Shown here in pieces: positions 47,201 through 55,658 of a stretch of 64,000 nt of DNA. The position numbers and the translations under genes were made by a program. Source of the stretch: Planococcus circulans. GTDB lineage: Bacteria; Bacillota; Bacilli; Bacillales_A; Planococcaceae. The notes beneath the pieces were generated by a model that did not search any database, had not been told where the DNA came from, and was given only the letters and a program-made list of their open reading frames with translations. Location: NCBI RefSeq assembly GCF_020023385.1, contig NZ_JAIQCL010000007.1, forward strand, positions 62,001 to 126,000. The letters are read 5' to 3'. Each line of letters starts with the position of its first letter. Within the stretch, counting starts at the first letter, position 1.

Positions 47201-48778
47201 ATGGAATTCAAGGATTTAATTGCTCCAGAACAGTATAATATCACTTTGGAACTTGAGAAATACAAAGAAGAAAGCGACCGATTGGCGATTCGGTGGCTGG
47301 ACAGTGAAGGCAACCGGGAAGATCTTTCATATAAAGAGCTGGTCGGCAAAATGAATCAATATGCGCAGGCTTTGCTGAAACTGGGCATTGGTAAAGGAGA
47401 TCGGATGCTGATTATCCTACCCCGGATTCCGGAAGCTTATATTACGTATTTGGCCTGCCTCCGTGCTGGAATTGTAGCCATTCCTTGTTCGGAAATGCTC
47501 CGAAAGAAAGATTTAACTTACCGGATGCACCATTCTGGGGCTAAAGGAATTGTTGCACATTATAAAACTACTGCGGAAACCAACTCCATTGATGAAGACT
47601 TGGACGCACTGAACAATAAGTTGATCATCGGTGGGACAGAAGATGGCTGGCAGTCTTTCGAGGAGCTGGCAGAAAAAGAATCAACGGAATTCGAAGCTGT
47701 GCCGACTCACCGCGAAGACATGGCTTTCCTTTCTTATACATCCGGCACTACCGGAAATCCAAAAGGCGTCGTGCATGTCCATGGCTGGGGCTATGCACAT
47801 GTACGGACTGCAGCGACAAAATGGTTGGGTGTACAAAGCGGGGACATGGTGTGGGCAACTGCAGCTCCAGGCTGGCAAAAGTGGATCTGGAGTCCATTCC
47901 TGTCGACGATTACACTCGGAGCAACGGCTTTCGTCTATAACGGGCCATTCGATGCGTTGAAATACCTGGATCTATTGAAGGAAGAAAATATCAATGTCTT
48001 ATGCTGTACGCCGACAGAATACCGCATCATGGCAAAAGTGGAGAATTTGAATTCCTACAAGCTGCCGGCATTAAGGTCAGCGGTATCTGCTGGAGAACCT
48101 CTGAACCGGCAGGTCATCGAGGCATTCCAACAGGCATTTAATATCAATGTCCGTGATGGTTATGGACAGACAGAAAACACCTTGCTTGTCGGAACGCTTC
48201 AGGATATGGAAGTGAAGGCCGGATCGATGGGCAAACCGACTCCAGGAAATCCGGTGGATATCATCAATGATGAAGGACAACCGACAGCGGTCGGGGAAGT
48301 GGGGGATATTGCCGTGCACCGTGATTGTCCGGCATTGTTCCGGGAGTATTACCGGGATCCTGAACGGACGAAAGCGTCGTTCAGAGGGGATTGGTATCTG
48401 ACAGGGGACCAGGCAACGCGCGATGAAGATGGCTATTTCTGGTTTGAAGGGCGAAGTGATGACATCATCATCAGTTCTGGATATACAATCGGGCCTTTTG
48501 AAGTTGAAGATGCGCTCATGAAGCATGCAGCTATCCAGGAATGCGCAGTCGTAGCCGCTCCGGATGAAATTCGCGGCAATATTGTTAAAGCCTATGTCGT
48601 GCTTCGCAATCCGGACGAGTTCCAGGATAAAGAAGCTTTAGTGAAACAGCTGCAGGACCATGTCAAGGAAATTACCGCACCTTATAAATATCCACGGGTC
48701 ATCGAGTTTTTGGATGAACTGCCGAAAACGGCTTCGGGCAAAATCCGCCGCGTGGAACTGCGAAAATTAAATGTGTAA
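47201..48778 (+). CDS. AMP-forming acyl-CoA synthetase (MbcS/AcsM-like)
   Basis: The 525-residue ligase activates a carboxylic acid to its CoA thioester through an acyl-adenylate. Motifs are the phosphate-binding loop LSYTSGTTGNPKGVVHVH, the adenine motif VRDGYGQTEN, WYLTGDQATRDEDGYFWFEGRSDD and the catalytic lysine in LPKTASGKIRR. It most resembles medium/branched short-chain synthetases such as MbcS (YtcI) of B. subtilis, more than acetyl-CoA synthetase proper, since it lacks the long N-terminal extension. TTGGAGG precedes the ATG. It ends the carboxylate operon, and a dispersed repeat begins two bases after its stop codon. Confidence 0.88.
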   Translation: MEFKDLIAPEQYNITLELEKYKEESDRLAIRWLDSEGNREDLSYKELVGKMNQYAQALLKLGIGKGDRMLIILPRIPEAYITYLACLRAGIVAIPCSEMLRKKDLTYRMHHSGAKGIVAHYKTTAETNSIDEDLDALNNKLIIGGTEDGWQSFEELAEKESTEFEAVPTHREDMAFLSYTSGTTGNPKGVVHVHGWGYAHVRTAATKWLGVQSGDMVWATAAPGWQKWIWSPFLSTITLGATAFVYNGPFDALKYLDLLKEENINVLCCTPTEYRIMAKVENLNSYKLPALRSAVSAGEPLNRQVIEAFQQAFNINVRDGYGQTENTLLVGTLQDMEVKAGSMGKPTPGNPVDIINDEGQPTAVGEVGDIAVHRDCPALFREYYRDPERTKASFRGDWYLTGDQATRDEDGYFWFEGRSDDIIISSGYTIGPFEVEDALMKHAAIQECAVVAAPDEIRGNIVKAYVVLRNPDEFQDKEALVKQLQDHVKEITAPYKYPRVIEFLDELPKTASGKIRRVELRKLNV

Positions 48779-48780
48779 AA

Positions 48781-48902
48781 AGAAAAGCGGAAGCGCCCAT
48801 GTAGCTCTGCCGGGCATAAGCCAGACCAGCAGAGTGGCGCTCTTTGCCACGGCGCTGGGTTGGCTTATGCCCCAAAGAGTTGGGCGCTGAAGTCTAGATA
48901 CT
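48781..48902 (+). repeat. Dispersed repeat, copy D
   Basis: A single complete copy. Outer arms AGCGCCC/GGGCGCT and stem GGGCATAAG/CTTATGCCCC pair well. It starts two bases after the acyl-CoA synthetase stop codon. Confidence 0.85.
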
Positions 48903-48937
48903 GAAAGAACAGCTGAAAAATTATATTTCGCTAATTG

Positions 48938-48976
48938 AAAAAGCCGGACAGCGTATAAACTGTCCGGCTTTTTTGT
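48938..48976. terminator. Bidirectional terminator between the carboxylate and lia operons
   Basis: AAAAAGCCGGACAG and CTGTCCGGCTTTTTT pair perfectly around an eight-base loop, suiting both convergent transcripts. Confidence 0.93.
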
Positions 48977-48980
48977 GTTT

Positions 48981-49616
48981 TTATTTAGGAGGAGAAATCA
49001 GCTTATGCTGGAAGGCATAAATGACCGCTTGGGTCCGGTCGTGGACCTCTAGCTTTGCCAGGATGTTGCTGACATGGGTCTTGACGGTTTTCAGGGCGAT
49101 GAACAATTTATCGGCAATTTCCTGGTTGGTCAAACCGCAAGCCAGCAACAGGAGGATTTCCATTTCGCGTTCGGTCAAATCGTCGTGAAGGACACGTTCG
49201 TGGCGCATCTGCTTCATCATTTTGGTCATGACTTCGGGTTCGAGAACCGGGGTGCCGTTCATGGTTTCACGAATAGAGTCGGCGATCCGTGACGCTTTTG
49301 ATGTTTTTAATATGTAGCTGACTGCTCCCGCCTGAAGAGCCGGGTAGACTTTGTCATCATCCAGAAAACTGGTGACAATCATGATTTTCGCTTCCGGCCA
49401 CTGGTCGATGATGGCTTTTGTCGCTTCTGCACCATTCATGACGGGCATCACCATGTCCATTAAAATCAGATCGGGGCGCAGTTCCAATGCCATTTCAACC
49501 GCCTCCTGGCCGTTTGCCGCTTCCCCGGCAACCTCCATATCCTTTTGGGACTGCAAGTAGGCAGAGACACCGATGCGCACCATTTCATGGTCATCCACTA
49601 ATAAGATTCGAATCAT
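48981..49616 (-). CDS. liaR: Cell-envelope stress response regulator LiaR
   Basis: The 211-residue NarL/FixJ-type regulator has a receiver domain ([18 protein letters not shown], phosphoacceptor Asp in [13 protein letters not shown], then [14 protein letters not shown] and the [10 protein letters not shown] lysine). Its C-terminal LuxR-type helix-turn-helix reads [43 protein letters not shown]. It is phosphorylated by LiaS and activates the lia genes upon damage to the lipid II cycle. ATG 49616 is chosen over a TTG at 49634 because AGGAAG is then well spaced. The start lies inside the end of liaS. Confidence 0.93.
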   Translation of the reverse strand: MIRILLVDDHEMVRIGVSAYLQSQKDMEVAGEAANGQEAVEMALELRPDLILMDMVMPVMNGAEATKAIIDQWPEAKIMIVTSFLDDDKVYPALQAGAVSYILKTSKASRIADSIRETMNGTPVLEPEVMTKMMKQMRHERVLHDDLTEREMEILLLLACGLTNQEIADKLFIALKTVKTHVSNILAKLEVHDRTQAVIYAFQHKLISPPK

Positions 49617-50637
49617 GGGTTTTCTTCCTTTCAATCGGAACTTTTACTTCCACAATCGTACCTTCAGAAGGCACGGAAACGATTTTGCTGGTCGCACCGA
49701 TTTCAATGGCGCGTTCTTCTATATGTTTTAGGCCGTAGGAAGTCGATTTGGATTGTTCGCTTTCAAAGCCGACGCCATTATCCTGAATGCGCAGGATCGC
49801 GAAGTTATCACGCTCAACAAACAGGATATGAACCTCGGTCGCTTTGGAGTGGCGCAATGTATTTGATAATGTTTCCTGTGCAATGCGGAACAGATGGTCT
49901 TCGGCCCCTTTTTGCAATGGCACCTCTTCCAACTTATGCTCGATTGTAAAATAGACTTTTTCCTTCAGTTCACTGACCAACTCGAACAATCCCTGACGCA
50001 GGCTCTTATCGTGCAGGGCAGCGGGACGCAAATGCAGCAGCAGTGCACGCATCTCCAGTTGGGCCTGCTGGACCATCTTCTCGGTCTGGAGCAGTCCTGG
50101 CTGCGCGTCTCCACTTTCGGTCATGGAAGACAACAGCATGGAAGCAGCGAACAATTGCTGGGAAACCGAGTCGTGGAGCTCTCTTGCCAGACGCTGGCGT
50201 TCCATGATCAAGCGCTCCTGGATGATTTGGTCCTGTGTTTCCGCACGTTCATTGGCAATGCGGGTCAAGCTTTTGCGCTGTGACTCCAGAAGCTTCTGCA
50301 ATTTCAGGATGGAGCTGGATAAATTACGCGGCAGGGTTTTCATTTGGGCAGCCTGGACAACGGTCTGGTCTTCATTGCGCAAGAGTGCCTGGAAAATCTC
50401 TTCAATTTCCTGTACCTTTGAACGGGACAAGGATTCGGTCCACCAGGAGATGCCGACAGACAAAGCAAGCATCAGAACAAGCAGCCAAATACCAAGGGGC
50501 AGGCCAGCGATGAAATCTTCCCAAAGGACAGACCAGCTGTTGACTGTCGGCAAGCCGAGTAAGGCAAAAAGGATGCTGAACACGATCAAGGCGAAAAGGG
50601 AAATGAAAAATAGGCTGCGCGGCAAAATCTGTCTCAT
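49591..50637 (-). CDS. liaS: Cell-envelope stress histidine kinase LiaS
   Basis: The 348-residue kinase has two N-terminal membrane segments ([20 protein letters not shown] and [19 protein letters not shown]) with a short external loop, as in intramembrane-sensing kinases. A linker, the HisKA_3 motif [18 protein letters not shown] with the phosphorylated His, and an HATPase domain with NGVGF follow. Its ATG overlaps the stop of liaF (ATGA) and its end overlaps liaR, so the three are translationally coupled. LiaF normally keeps LiaS inactive until envelope antibiotics act. Confidence 0.93.
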   Translation of the reverse strand: MRQILPRSLFFISLFALIVFSILFALLGLPTVNSWSVLWEDFIAGLPLGIWLLVLMLALSVGISWWTESLSRSKVQEIEEIFQALLRNEDQTVVQAAQMKTLPRNLSSSILKLQKLLESQRKSLTRIANERAETQDQIIQERLIMERQRLARELHDSVSQQLFAASMLLSSMTESGDAQPGLLQTEKMVQQAQLEMRALLLHLRPAALHDKSLRQGLFELVSELKEKVYFTIEHKLEEVPLQKGAEDHLFRIAQETLSNTLRHSKATEVHILFVERDNFAILRIQDNGVGFESEQSKSTSYGLKHIEERAIEIGATSKIVSVPSEGTIVEVKVPIERKKTHDSNLISG

Positions 50638-51332
50638 CTGCGGATCACCTCGACATCTCCCATCCAAGTGGTCAGGGAAATAATCAATTCGGCTTTATTG
50701 CCGGTGTCCGCTGGGTAGCCATCTTCTGCGTGGACTGTGCCGTTAAGAATCCGTTGGTTGGTCCCGTTGAAAAAACGGGCTTCTCCCAACAAAGTCGAAT
50801 AGAAGACCCTTACAGGGATTTCATAGGGAACAACGACTTGGACTTTTCCAAAGCCTTGCCGTATGGAAATCAATGAGGTCTTTTTCGGCAACACGGTTTG
50901 AGTGGTATCCACCAGGATATCACCGATAAACCCCTGGACATGAATGTCTTTCCACTCATAAGATTCAATGGGTGTGCTCTGTGCGGCCATGACTTTGTTT
51001 TGGATCAGGCCCTTATCTGTAGAGCCGTGAAGCGGTGCAGTCTGCAGCCATTCTTCCCCTTTCCACAACCGGATCAGGAGGTAGATGGCAAGCCCGAAGA
51101 CCATCAGCCGCAGGCTCCACATCGACAGAATGGAAACCCCAATAAGGAAGGCGCCTGTCCAAAAATAAGAACGGCGGTATTTTACGTTATTTCGTAGCGC
51201 ATAGTAAATGGTTCCGATACCAAGAAGGATCAAAAACACACTGCCGTTTCCGAAAAAGGCAGCTTCCACGAAGATCAATAATAAAGCGCTCAATAGAAAA
51301 AACGCTTGTCTGTTTGTTGTAAAATGCTGCAT
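50634..51332 (-). CDS. liaF: LiaS inhibitor LiaF
   Basis: The 232-residue membrane protein has about four hydrophobic segments in its first 90 residues. A soluble beta-rich domain of the LiaF/YvqF type follows ([57 protein letters not shown]). In Bacillus it holds LiaS in check. It lies between liaH and liaS; liaG, present in B. subtilis, is absent. A hairpin-terminator separates it from liaH, so basal liaFSR expression probably needs read-through or its own promoter. Confidence 0.9.
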   Translation of the reverse strand: MQHFTTNRQAFFLLSALLLIFVEAAFFGNGSVFLILLGIGTIYYALRNNVKYRRSYFWTGAFLIGVSILSMWSLRLMVFGLAIYLLIRLWKGEEWLQTAPLHGSTDKGLIQNKVMAAQSTPIESYEWKDIHVQGFIGDILVDTTQTVLPKKTSLISIRQGFGKVQVVVPYEIPVRVFYSTLLGEARFFNGTNQRILNGTVHAEDGYPADTGNKAELIISLTTWMGDVEVIRR

Positions 51333-51357
51333 GGCTTTTGCCTCCTTCTTTGTATCA

Positions 51358-51393
51358 GAAAAAATGAGAAGAAGAAAAGCTTCTTCTCATTTC
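51358..51393 (-). terminator. Internal terminator/attenuator between liaH and liaF
   Basis: On the minus strand AAATGAGAAGAAG pairs perfectly with CTTCTTCTCATTT over a five-base loop, followed by TTTCTG. It should make liaI-liaH the major stress transcript with partial read-through to liaFSR. Confidence 0.8.
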
Positions 51394-51396
51394 AGT

Positions 51397-52035
51397 TTAA
51401 ACAATTTCTTTTTGGTTTGCGCTATTTTTTTCTAAAGATTCCAAGCGGCGTTCCATTGCTGAATGCTCATGGCGTTCTTCGACTTTAGCGCCAAGCGTCG
51501 TAATATAGGACGCCATGTCGTCAAATGAGCCGATGCGTTCAGCGACAAGTTCCGGGCTCAGTATTTTATCCATCTGATGATGGGCGCGCGTTGCATTTTC
51601 CTTGCCCATCAATTGCAGCTGCTTCACTTTCATGTCTTTCACTTTGTGCTTCATTTCCTCGTAGCGGTGTTCCAGGCCAGTCAGTTCAGCAATATTTTCA
51701 TCCAGGTTGTTCTGCAGCGCCGAAACGCGGGCAGCATAAGCCTCGACTTCCATGGCGGCAAAATCAGCGAGATCGGCTTCGCCTGAAGACTGTGCCAATT
51801 CCAGCTGGTTTTGGCGCTTGTCGAGCATAGCAGAAGCTTCAGCCAATTCCTTCTCCAGTTTACCATTCAGCTGTGCCTGGCGCTCCACCCATTTTCCTGT
51901 AGCTGCCGTCTGGTTTTCTGCTTCTGTGATATAGCGGTTCAATAATGCAAGTGGATTTTTTTCCTCTTTCTTAGCGACGACGGCATCCAGGTCGGTTGCG
52001 ACGGCAAATTTGAAACGGTCCCATAAAGTTGTCAT
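51397..52035 (-). CDS. liaH: PspA/LiaH phage-shock-type envelope protein
   Basis: The 212-residue protein is a long coiled coil of the PspA/IM30 family (LWDRFKFAVATDLDAVVAKKEEKNP, then heptad-like helices to about residue 190). These assemble into large rings or spirals on the inner membrane face and protect membrane integrity. The N-terminal amphipathic helix of PspA is represented by the first 20 residues. GGAGGAAACG precedes the ATG. It is co-transcribed with the membrane anchor gene liaI, 13 bases upstream, under LiaR control. Confidence 0.92.
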   Translation of the reverse strand: MTTLWDRFKFAVATDLDAVVAKKEEKNPLALLNRYITEAENQTAATGKWVERQAQLNGKLEKELAEASAMLDKRQNQLELAQSSGEADLADFAAMEVEAYAARVSALQNNLDENIAELTGLEHRYEEMKHKVKDMKVKQLQLMGKENATRAHHQMDKILSPELVAERIGSFDDMASYITTLGAKVEERHEHSAMERRLESLEKNSANQKEIV

Positions 52036-52048
52036 ATTCGTTTCCTCC

Positions 52049-52396
52049 TTATTTGGTCAATTTGTTCCATTGCTGTTCAAAGTTCGTGAATGGATCGCTT
52101 TCTTTTACGGCTGCGACTGAAACGCTTTGGCCATTCCATGCGCGGTAGATCATCCACAATCCGGCGATTGCAGCAACGCCGATCAATGCCGGCACATTCG
52201 AGATGGCTGCAAGTCCTCCAAGTACGCCGACGAAAGCCCACCAGAATTTAGCCAAGGCCGAGATGCTTCTTAAGTAATAATGCACCCCTGCGTATACGAC
52301 TAATAGGGATACGGCCAATCCAATGATGGGTCCCAAATTGGAAAGTGCGACGATTCCGGCGATGATGCCGAGGGTGGTTAACCAAAATTTGTTCAT
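52049..52396 (-). CDS. liaI: LiaI-like membrane anchor of LiaH
   Basis: The 115-residue protein is mostly hydrophobic with about four membrane segments (FWLTTLGIIAGIVALSNLGPIIGLAVSLLVVYAGVHYYL and WWAFVGVLGGLAAISNVPALIGVAAIAGLWMIYRAW) and a short polar tail. It occupies the liaI position before liaH and probably recruits LiaH to the membrane. ATG 52396 is supported by GGAGGAAAC. A TATGAT (52431-52426, minus strand) is a likely -10; I could not place the LiaR box with confidence. Confidence 0.82.
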   Translation of the reverse strand: MNKFWLTTLGIIAGIVALSNLGPIIGLAVSLLVVYAGVHYYLRSISALAKFWWAFVGVLGGLAAISNVPALIGVAAIAGLWMIYRAWNGQSVSVAAVKESDPFTNFEQQWNKLTK

Positions 52397-52666
52397 CTTG
52401 TTTCCTCCTCTCAATTTCTACCCTAATCATACTAAGCGGGCGCATTTTCCAATACGGTCTCTGACTGCATCTTTTACTAGGTCCTGAGGCGTAGAAGCAT
52501 CTACATCCGACTTTCAGGAGTTCTGCTGCGAAAGATTGGCAGATGGAATGCTATAATAATTTTCACGATACAAGTTGAACTGAAGAAACTGGCTTTTAAC
52601 TAATGCATTGAGAACAATGAACTTTGTATATGGTCCATCTTATAAAGAAGAAAGAGGCGTTTTTCT

Positions 52667-53755
52667 ATGAAAATACTGACGGGCATTGGCGGTGCCTTAT
52701 TAATCTATACCGGGCTTATTGCTTATCTCGGCTGGGCAGTCTACAGCTGGATGAACAGTTTTGTGGATGGTGCCAATCCTTGGTTCTTTGCGGTTCTCTG
52801 GCTGATTTTCGCCTACAGTTATGTCATCGGGCGGATCGGCCATAAATGGCTTGGCTTTACGATTCTCGGTTCGTATTGGTTCGCTTTTTTGCAGTATGCG
52901 ATTCTACTGATACCCGTGGCGAATCTCATCGTGCTGATGGTAAATTTTAGAGACGATGTGTTTTTCATCGGATCGGCAACGGGCATCATTTTGCTTGCGA
53001 TCTTCATTGTCGGCACTTATTTGGCCTATAGCCCGGTTGTCCGTAAGTTGGAGCTCACAGTGGAAGGGCAAGAGGCAGAGCCGCTGCATATGGTTATCGG
53101 TTCTGATTTCCATCTGGGTGTTTTATCAGGCAAAAGGCATTTGCGGCGTTTTGTTGAAAAAACCAACTCGCTTGAGCCGGATGTTGTGTTTTTAGCAGGA
53201 GACCTGGTGGATGACGATCCGATTTGGTATGCGCGTTATGGCATGTCAGAAGTGATGGAGCAGTTGAACCCATCTCTTGGCGTCTATGGCGTTTTGGGCA
53301 ATCATGAGTATTACGGCAAAAAAATCCCGTTATTGGTGCGGATGATGGAAAAATCAGGTGTGAATATCTTAAGAGATGAAACTATTCTGATCGCGAATCG
53401 TTTTTATTTGACGGGGCGTGAAGACCGGACCAACGGGAAACGGCGTCCGCTGTCTCAGCTGAAGCCGCAAAAAGGGAAGCTGCCCTGGATTGTGATGGAC
53501 CATACCCCTTCCGATCTGAAGATGCCGGTCGAGTTAGGTGCGGCCTTTCATATGTCTGGGCACACCCACAAAGGCCAGATGTGGCCAAACCATCTATTGA
53601 CGAAGCGAATTTTTGAGTTGGATTACGGCTACCGTCTAATTAAGAAAACGCATTTTTTGGTGTCTTCAGGATTCGGCTTCTGGGGACCGCCATTGCGGAT
53701 TGGAAGCCGTTCAGAGTTGTGGTCGGTCAAGATGAATTTCCGGCCAACTTCGTAA
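52667..53755 (+). CDS. Membrane-anchored metallophosphoesterase (YkuE/YaeI-like)
   Basis: The 362-residue protein has four or five N-terminal membrane segments followed by a calcineurin-type phosphoesterase domain from about residue 140. The metal-binding motifs are in order: GSDFHLG, AGDLVDDD, GNHEYYG, VMDHTP and SGHTHKGQ. Proteins of this layout hydrolyse phosphodiesters or lipid-head phosphates near the membrane; the substrate is unknown. AAAGAGGCG precedes the ATG. The dedA-like gene follows after 13 bases, so membrane-lipid work is possible for the pair. Its upstream region contains one end-like sequence of the 150-bp inverted-repeat element. Confidence 0.85.
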   Translation: MKILTGIGGALLIYTGLIAYLGWAVYSWMNSFVDGANPWFFAVLWLIFAYSYVIGRIGHKWLGFTILGSYWFAFLQYAILLIPVANLIVLMVNFRDDVFFIGSATGIILLAIFIVGTYLAYSPVVRKLELTVEGQEAEPLHMVIGSDFHLGVLSGKRHLRRFVEKTNSLEPDVVFLAGDLVDDDPIWYARYGMSEVMEQLNPSLGVYGVLGNHEYYGKKIPLLVRMMEKSGVNILRDETILIANRFYLTGREDRTNGKRRPLSQLKPQKGKLPWIVMDHTPSDLKMPVELGAAFHMSGHTHKGQMWPNHLLTKRIFELDYGYRLIKKTHFLVSSGFGFWGPPLRIGSRSELWSVKMNFRPTS

Positions 53756-53768
53756 GAGGAGTGTTTAC

Positions 53769-54380
53769 ATGGAAGATTGGATTACTTCAGTCATGTCAGA
53801 TTATGGCTACTTTGGAATTTTCCTGCTCATCATGTTGGAAAACGTATTTCCGCCGATTCCGTCGGAAGTGATTTTGACGGTCGGTGGATTTATGACGACA
53901 ACGACTGAAATGACGATACCGGGAGTAGTACTGGCATCCACTGCCGGATCAGTCCTTGGAGCAGTTATTTTGTATGGCGTCGGTTTATTGCTGGATGTTG
54001 AGCGGCTGGAAAAGATCATCGACAAATATGGCAATTGGCTGCGTGTAAAGAAGGAAGATATCTACAAAGCGGACGCTTGGTTTGATCGCTTTGGTGTTTG
54101 GACTGTGTTCTTTGGCCGCTTGGTCCCATTGCTCCGCAGCTTGATTTCCATTCCTGCCGGGATGTCGAATATGAAGTTCTGGTTATTCATAAGCTTCACC
54201 ACTCTCGGCACCTTGCTGTGGAATACGGTGTTGGTGTTTGTCGGTGAAGCAGTCGGAGAAAATCGGGAGCAGATCATGCGGCAATTGGAGCTTTACTCCA
54301 ACGCGGTCTATGCATTGATTGGGCTGGGCGCCATCGTGGCTATCTGGTATTACATCAAAAAAATAAGAACGCGTGACTAA
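53769..54380 (+). CDS. DedA-family membrane protein
   Basis: The 203-residue protein has about five membrane-associated segments and the DedA/SNARE-associated family motifs: FLLIMLENVFPPIPSEVILTVGGF near the N-terminus, GSVLGAVILYGVG, then DRFGVWTVFFGRLVPLLRSLISIPAGMSNMKFWLF. DedA proteins flip undecaprenyl phosphate or phosphatidylethanolamine in some bacteria (UptA, PetA) and contribute to proton-motive-force homeostasis. The specific lipid cannot be read from sequence. AGAGGAG precedes the ATG; it is probably co-transcribed with the phosphoesterase. Confidence 0.88.
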   Translation: MEDWITSVMSDYGYFGIFLLIMLENVFPPIPSEVILTVGGFMTTTTEMTIPGVVLASTAGSVLGAVILYGVGLLLDVERLEKIIDKYGNWLRVKKEDIYKADAWFDRFGVWTVFFGRLVPLLRSLISIPAGMSNMKFWLFISFTTLGTLLWNTVLVFVGEAVGENREQIMRQLELYSNAVYALIGLGAIVAIWYYIKKIRTRD

Positions 54381-54383
54381 CAG

Positions 54384-54414
54384 GAAACTGCTGGCAATTG
54401 CCGGCAGTTTTTTA
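54384..54414 (+). terminator. Intrinsic terminator after the dedA-like gene
   Basis: AAACTGCTGGC and GCCGGCAGTTT form a stem around AATT followed by TTT. Confidence 0.85.
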
Positions 54415-54455
54415 AATTGTTATAATAATGGGATAATAGAGGATGGAGGGTTTCT

Positions 54456-55406
54456 ATGAAGCCGATCGTATTCATTACGCAAAAGTTGCCGGACCAGGCA
54501 GTAGTTGAATTAGAAGAATTATATGAAGTCCGGATGTGGGCGGATGAAGACACCCCTGCGCCGCGCGAAAAATTACTGGAAGAAGCGAAAGAGGCACATG
54601 CGCTTTGGACCATGCTGTCCGACCAAGTAGACAATGAGGTGTTTGAAGCGGCACCCAATTTGAAAATCGTCAGTAACCTGGCAGTTGGCTATAACAATAT
54701 CGACTTGGAGGCTGCCAGAAAACATGGCGTGACCGTCACCAATACACCGGACGTCTTAACGGAATCCACAGCAGACCTGACCTTTGCCTTAATGTTGGCA
54801 ACCGCCCGCAGAATCATTGAAGCAGAAAAAACGGTTCGTTCAGGGGAATGGAAATCTTGGACGCCGATGGGGATGACTGGCCAGAACGTTGCTGGTGCCA
54901 CGCTTGGCATCATTGGAATGGGACGGATCGGTGAAGCCGTGGCCAGGCGAGCCCACGGTTTTGGTATGGATGTCCTGTATCACAACCGTACGCGCCGGAG
55001 TTTGGAAGATGTACGTTATGCCGAATTTGAGGAGCTATTGAAGGTTTCGGATTATGTCGTGATTCTGACGCCGTTGACGCCTGAAACAGAAGGGATGATC
55101 GGAGCGGACGAGCTGGCCTTGATGAAAGAAACGGCCTGTTTGATCAATGTCGCCAGAGGAGGCATCGTCGATGAAATGGCTTTGTATGAAGCATTGAAAG
55201 AAAACAAACTTTGGGGTGCTGGCCTCGATGTGTTTGAACAGGAACCGGTGCCGTTGGACCATCCCTTATTGACGCTGCCGAATGTGACAGTGCTGCCGCA
55301 TATCGGCAGTGCCACTGTTCAAACCCGTCTTGAAATGATGGCTTTGAATGCCGAAGCAATCAAGGCGTGCCTGGAAAATAAATCAGTGAAAAATAGAGTC
55401 TGCTGA
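54456..55406 (+). CDS. D-2-hydroxyacid dehydrogenase (glyoxylate/hydroxypyruvate reductase type)
   Basis: The 316-residue NAD(P)H-dependent enzyme reduces a 2-oxoacid such as glyoxylate or hydroxypyruvate to the D-hydroxyacid. The nucleotide motif is ATLGIIGMGRIGEAVARRAHGFGMDVLYHNRT, and the Arg after the fold strand (NRT) favours NADPH. Catalytic residues are Arg in NVARGGIVDE, Glu in VFEQEPVP and His in LPHIGSAT. The ATAGAGGATGGAGG region provides the ribosome binding site. It is transcribed alone between two terminators. Confidence 0.9.
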   Translation: MKPIVFITQKLPDQAVVELEELYEVRMWADEDTPAPREKLLEEAKEAHALWTMLSDQVDNEVFEAAPNLKIVSNLAVGYNNIDLEAARKHGVTVTNTPDVLTESTADLTFALMLATARRIIEAEKTVRSGEWKSWTPMGMTGQNVAGATLGIIGMGRIGEAVARRAHGFGMDVLYHNRTRRSLEDVRYAEFEELLKVSDYVVILTPLTPETEGMIGADELALMKETACLINVARGGIVDEMALYEALKENKLWGAGLDVFEQEPVPLDHPLLTLPNVTVLPHIGSATVQTRLEMMALNAEAIKACLENKSVKNRVC

Positions 55407-55416
55407 GTGAGGCAGG

Positions 55417-55447
55417 AAAAGGCAGCTGACGTTCAGTTGCCTTTTTT
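55417..55447 (+). terminator. Intrinsic terminator after the hydroxyacid dehydrogenase gene
   Basis: AAGGCAGCTGA pairs with TCAGTTGCCTT (one G-T) over a three-base loop and is followed by TTTT. Confidence 0.85.
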
Positions 55448-55568
55448 GAAATGTAAGAACCGCCTGCCGGTTGGATCTAAACGGGGCAAGGTGGCCCTTC
55501 TGCAATGGGATATAGAGCATAGCGCAAGGCATCAACTTGGGCCCTGCACTTTTCCAGCTTTGCAGAAG

Positions 55569-55597
55569 TTGAAGTTTGGCGTTATTTATTGTAAAAT
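55569..55597 (+). promoter_or_regulatory. Probable SigA promoter of trhO
   Basis: TTGAAG (55569-55574), a 17-base spacer and TAAAAT (55592-55597), 61 bases before the trhO start. Confidence 0.6.
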
Positions 55598-55658
55598 GAT
55601 TGAGGTTTTGCTGCCTTTACGGCACAGAAGCAAATTGAGGAAATAGGAGGTATGATTC

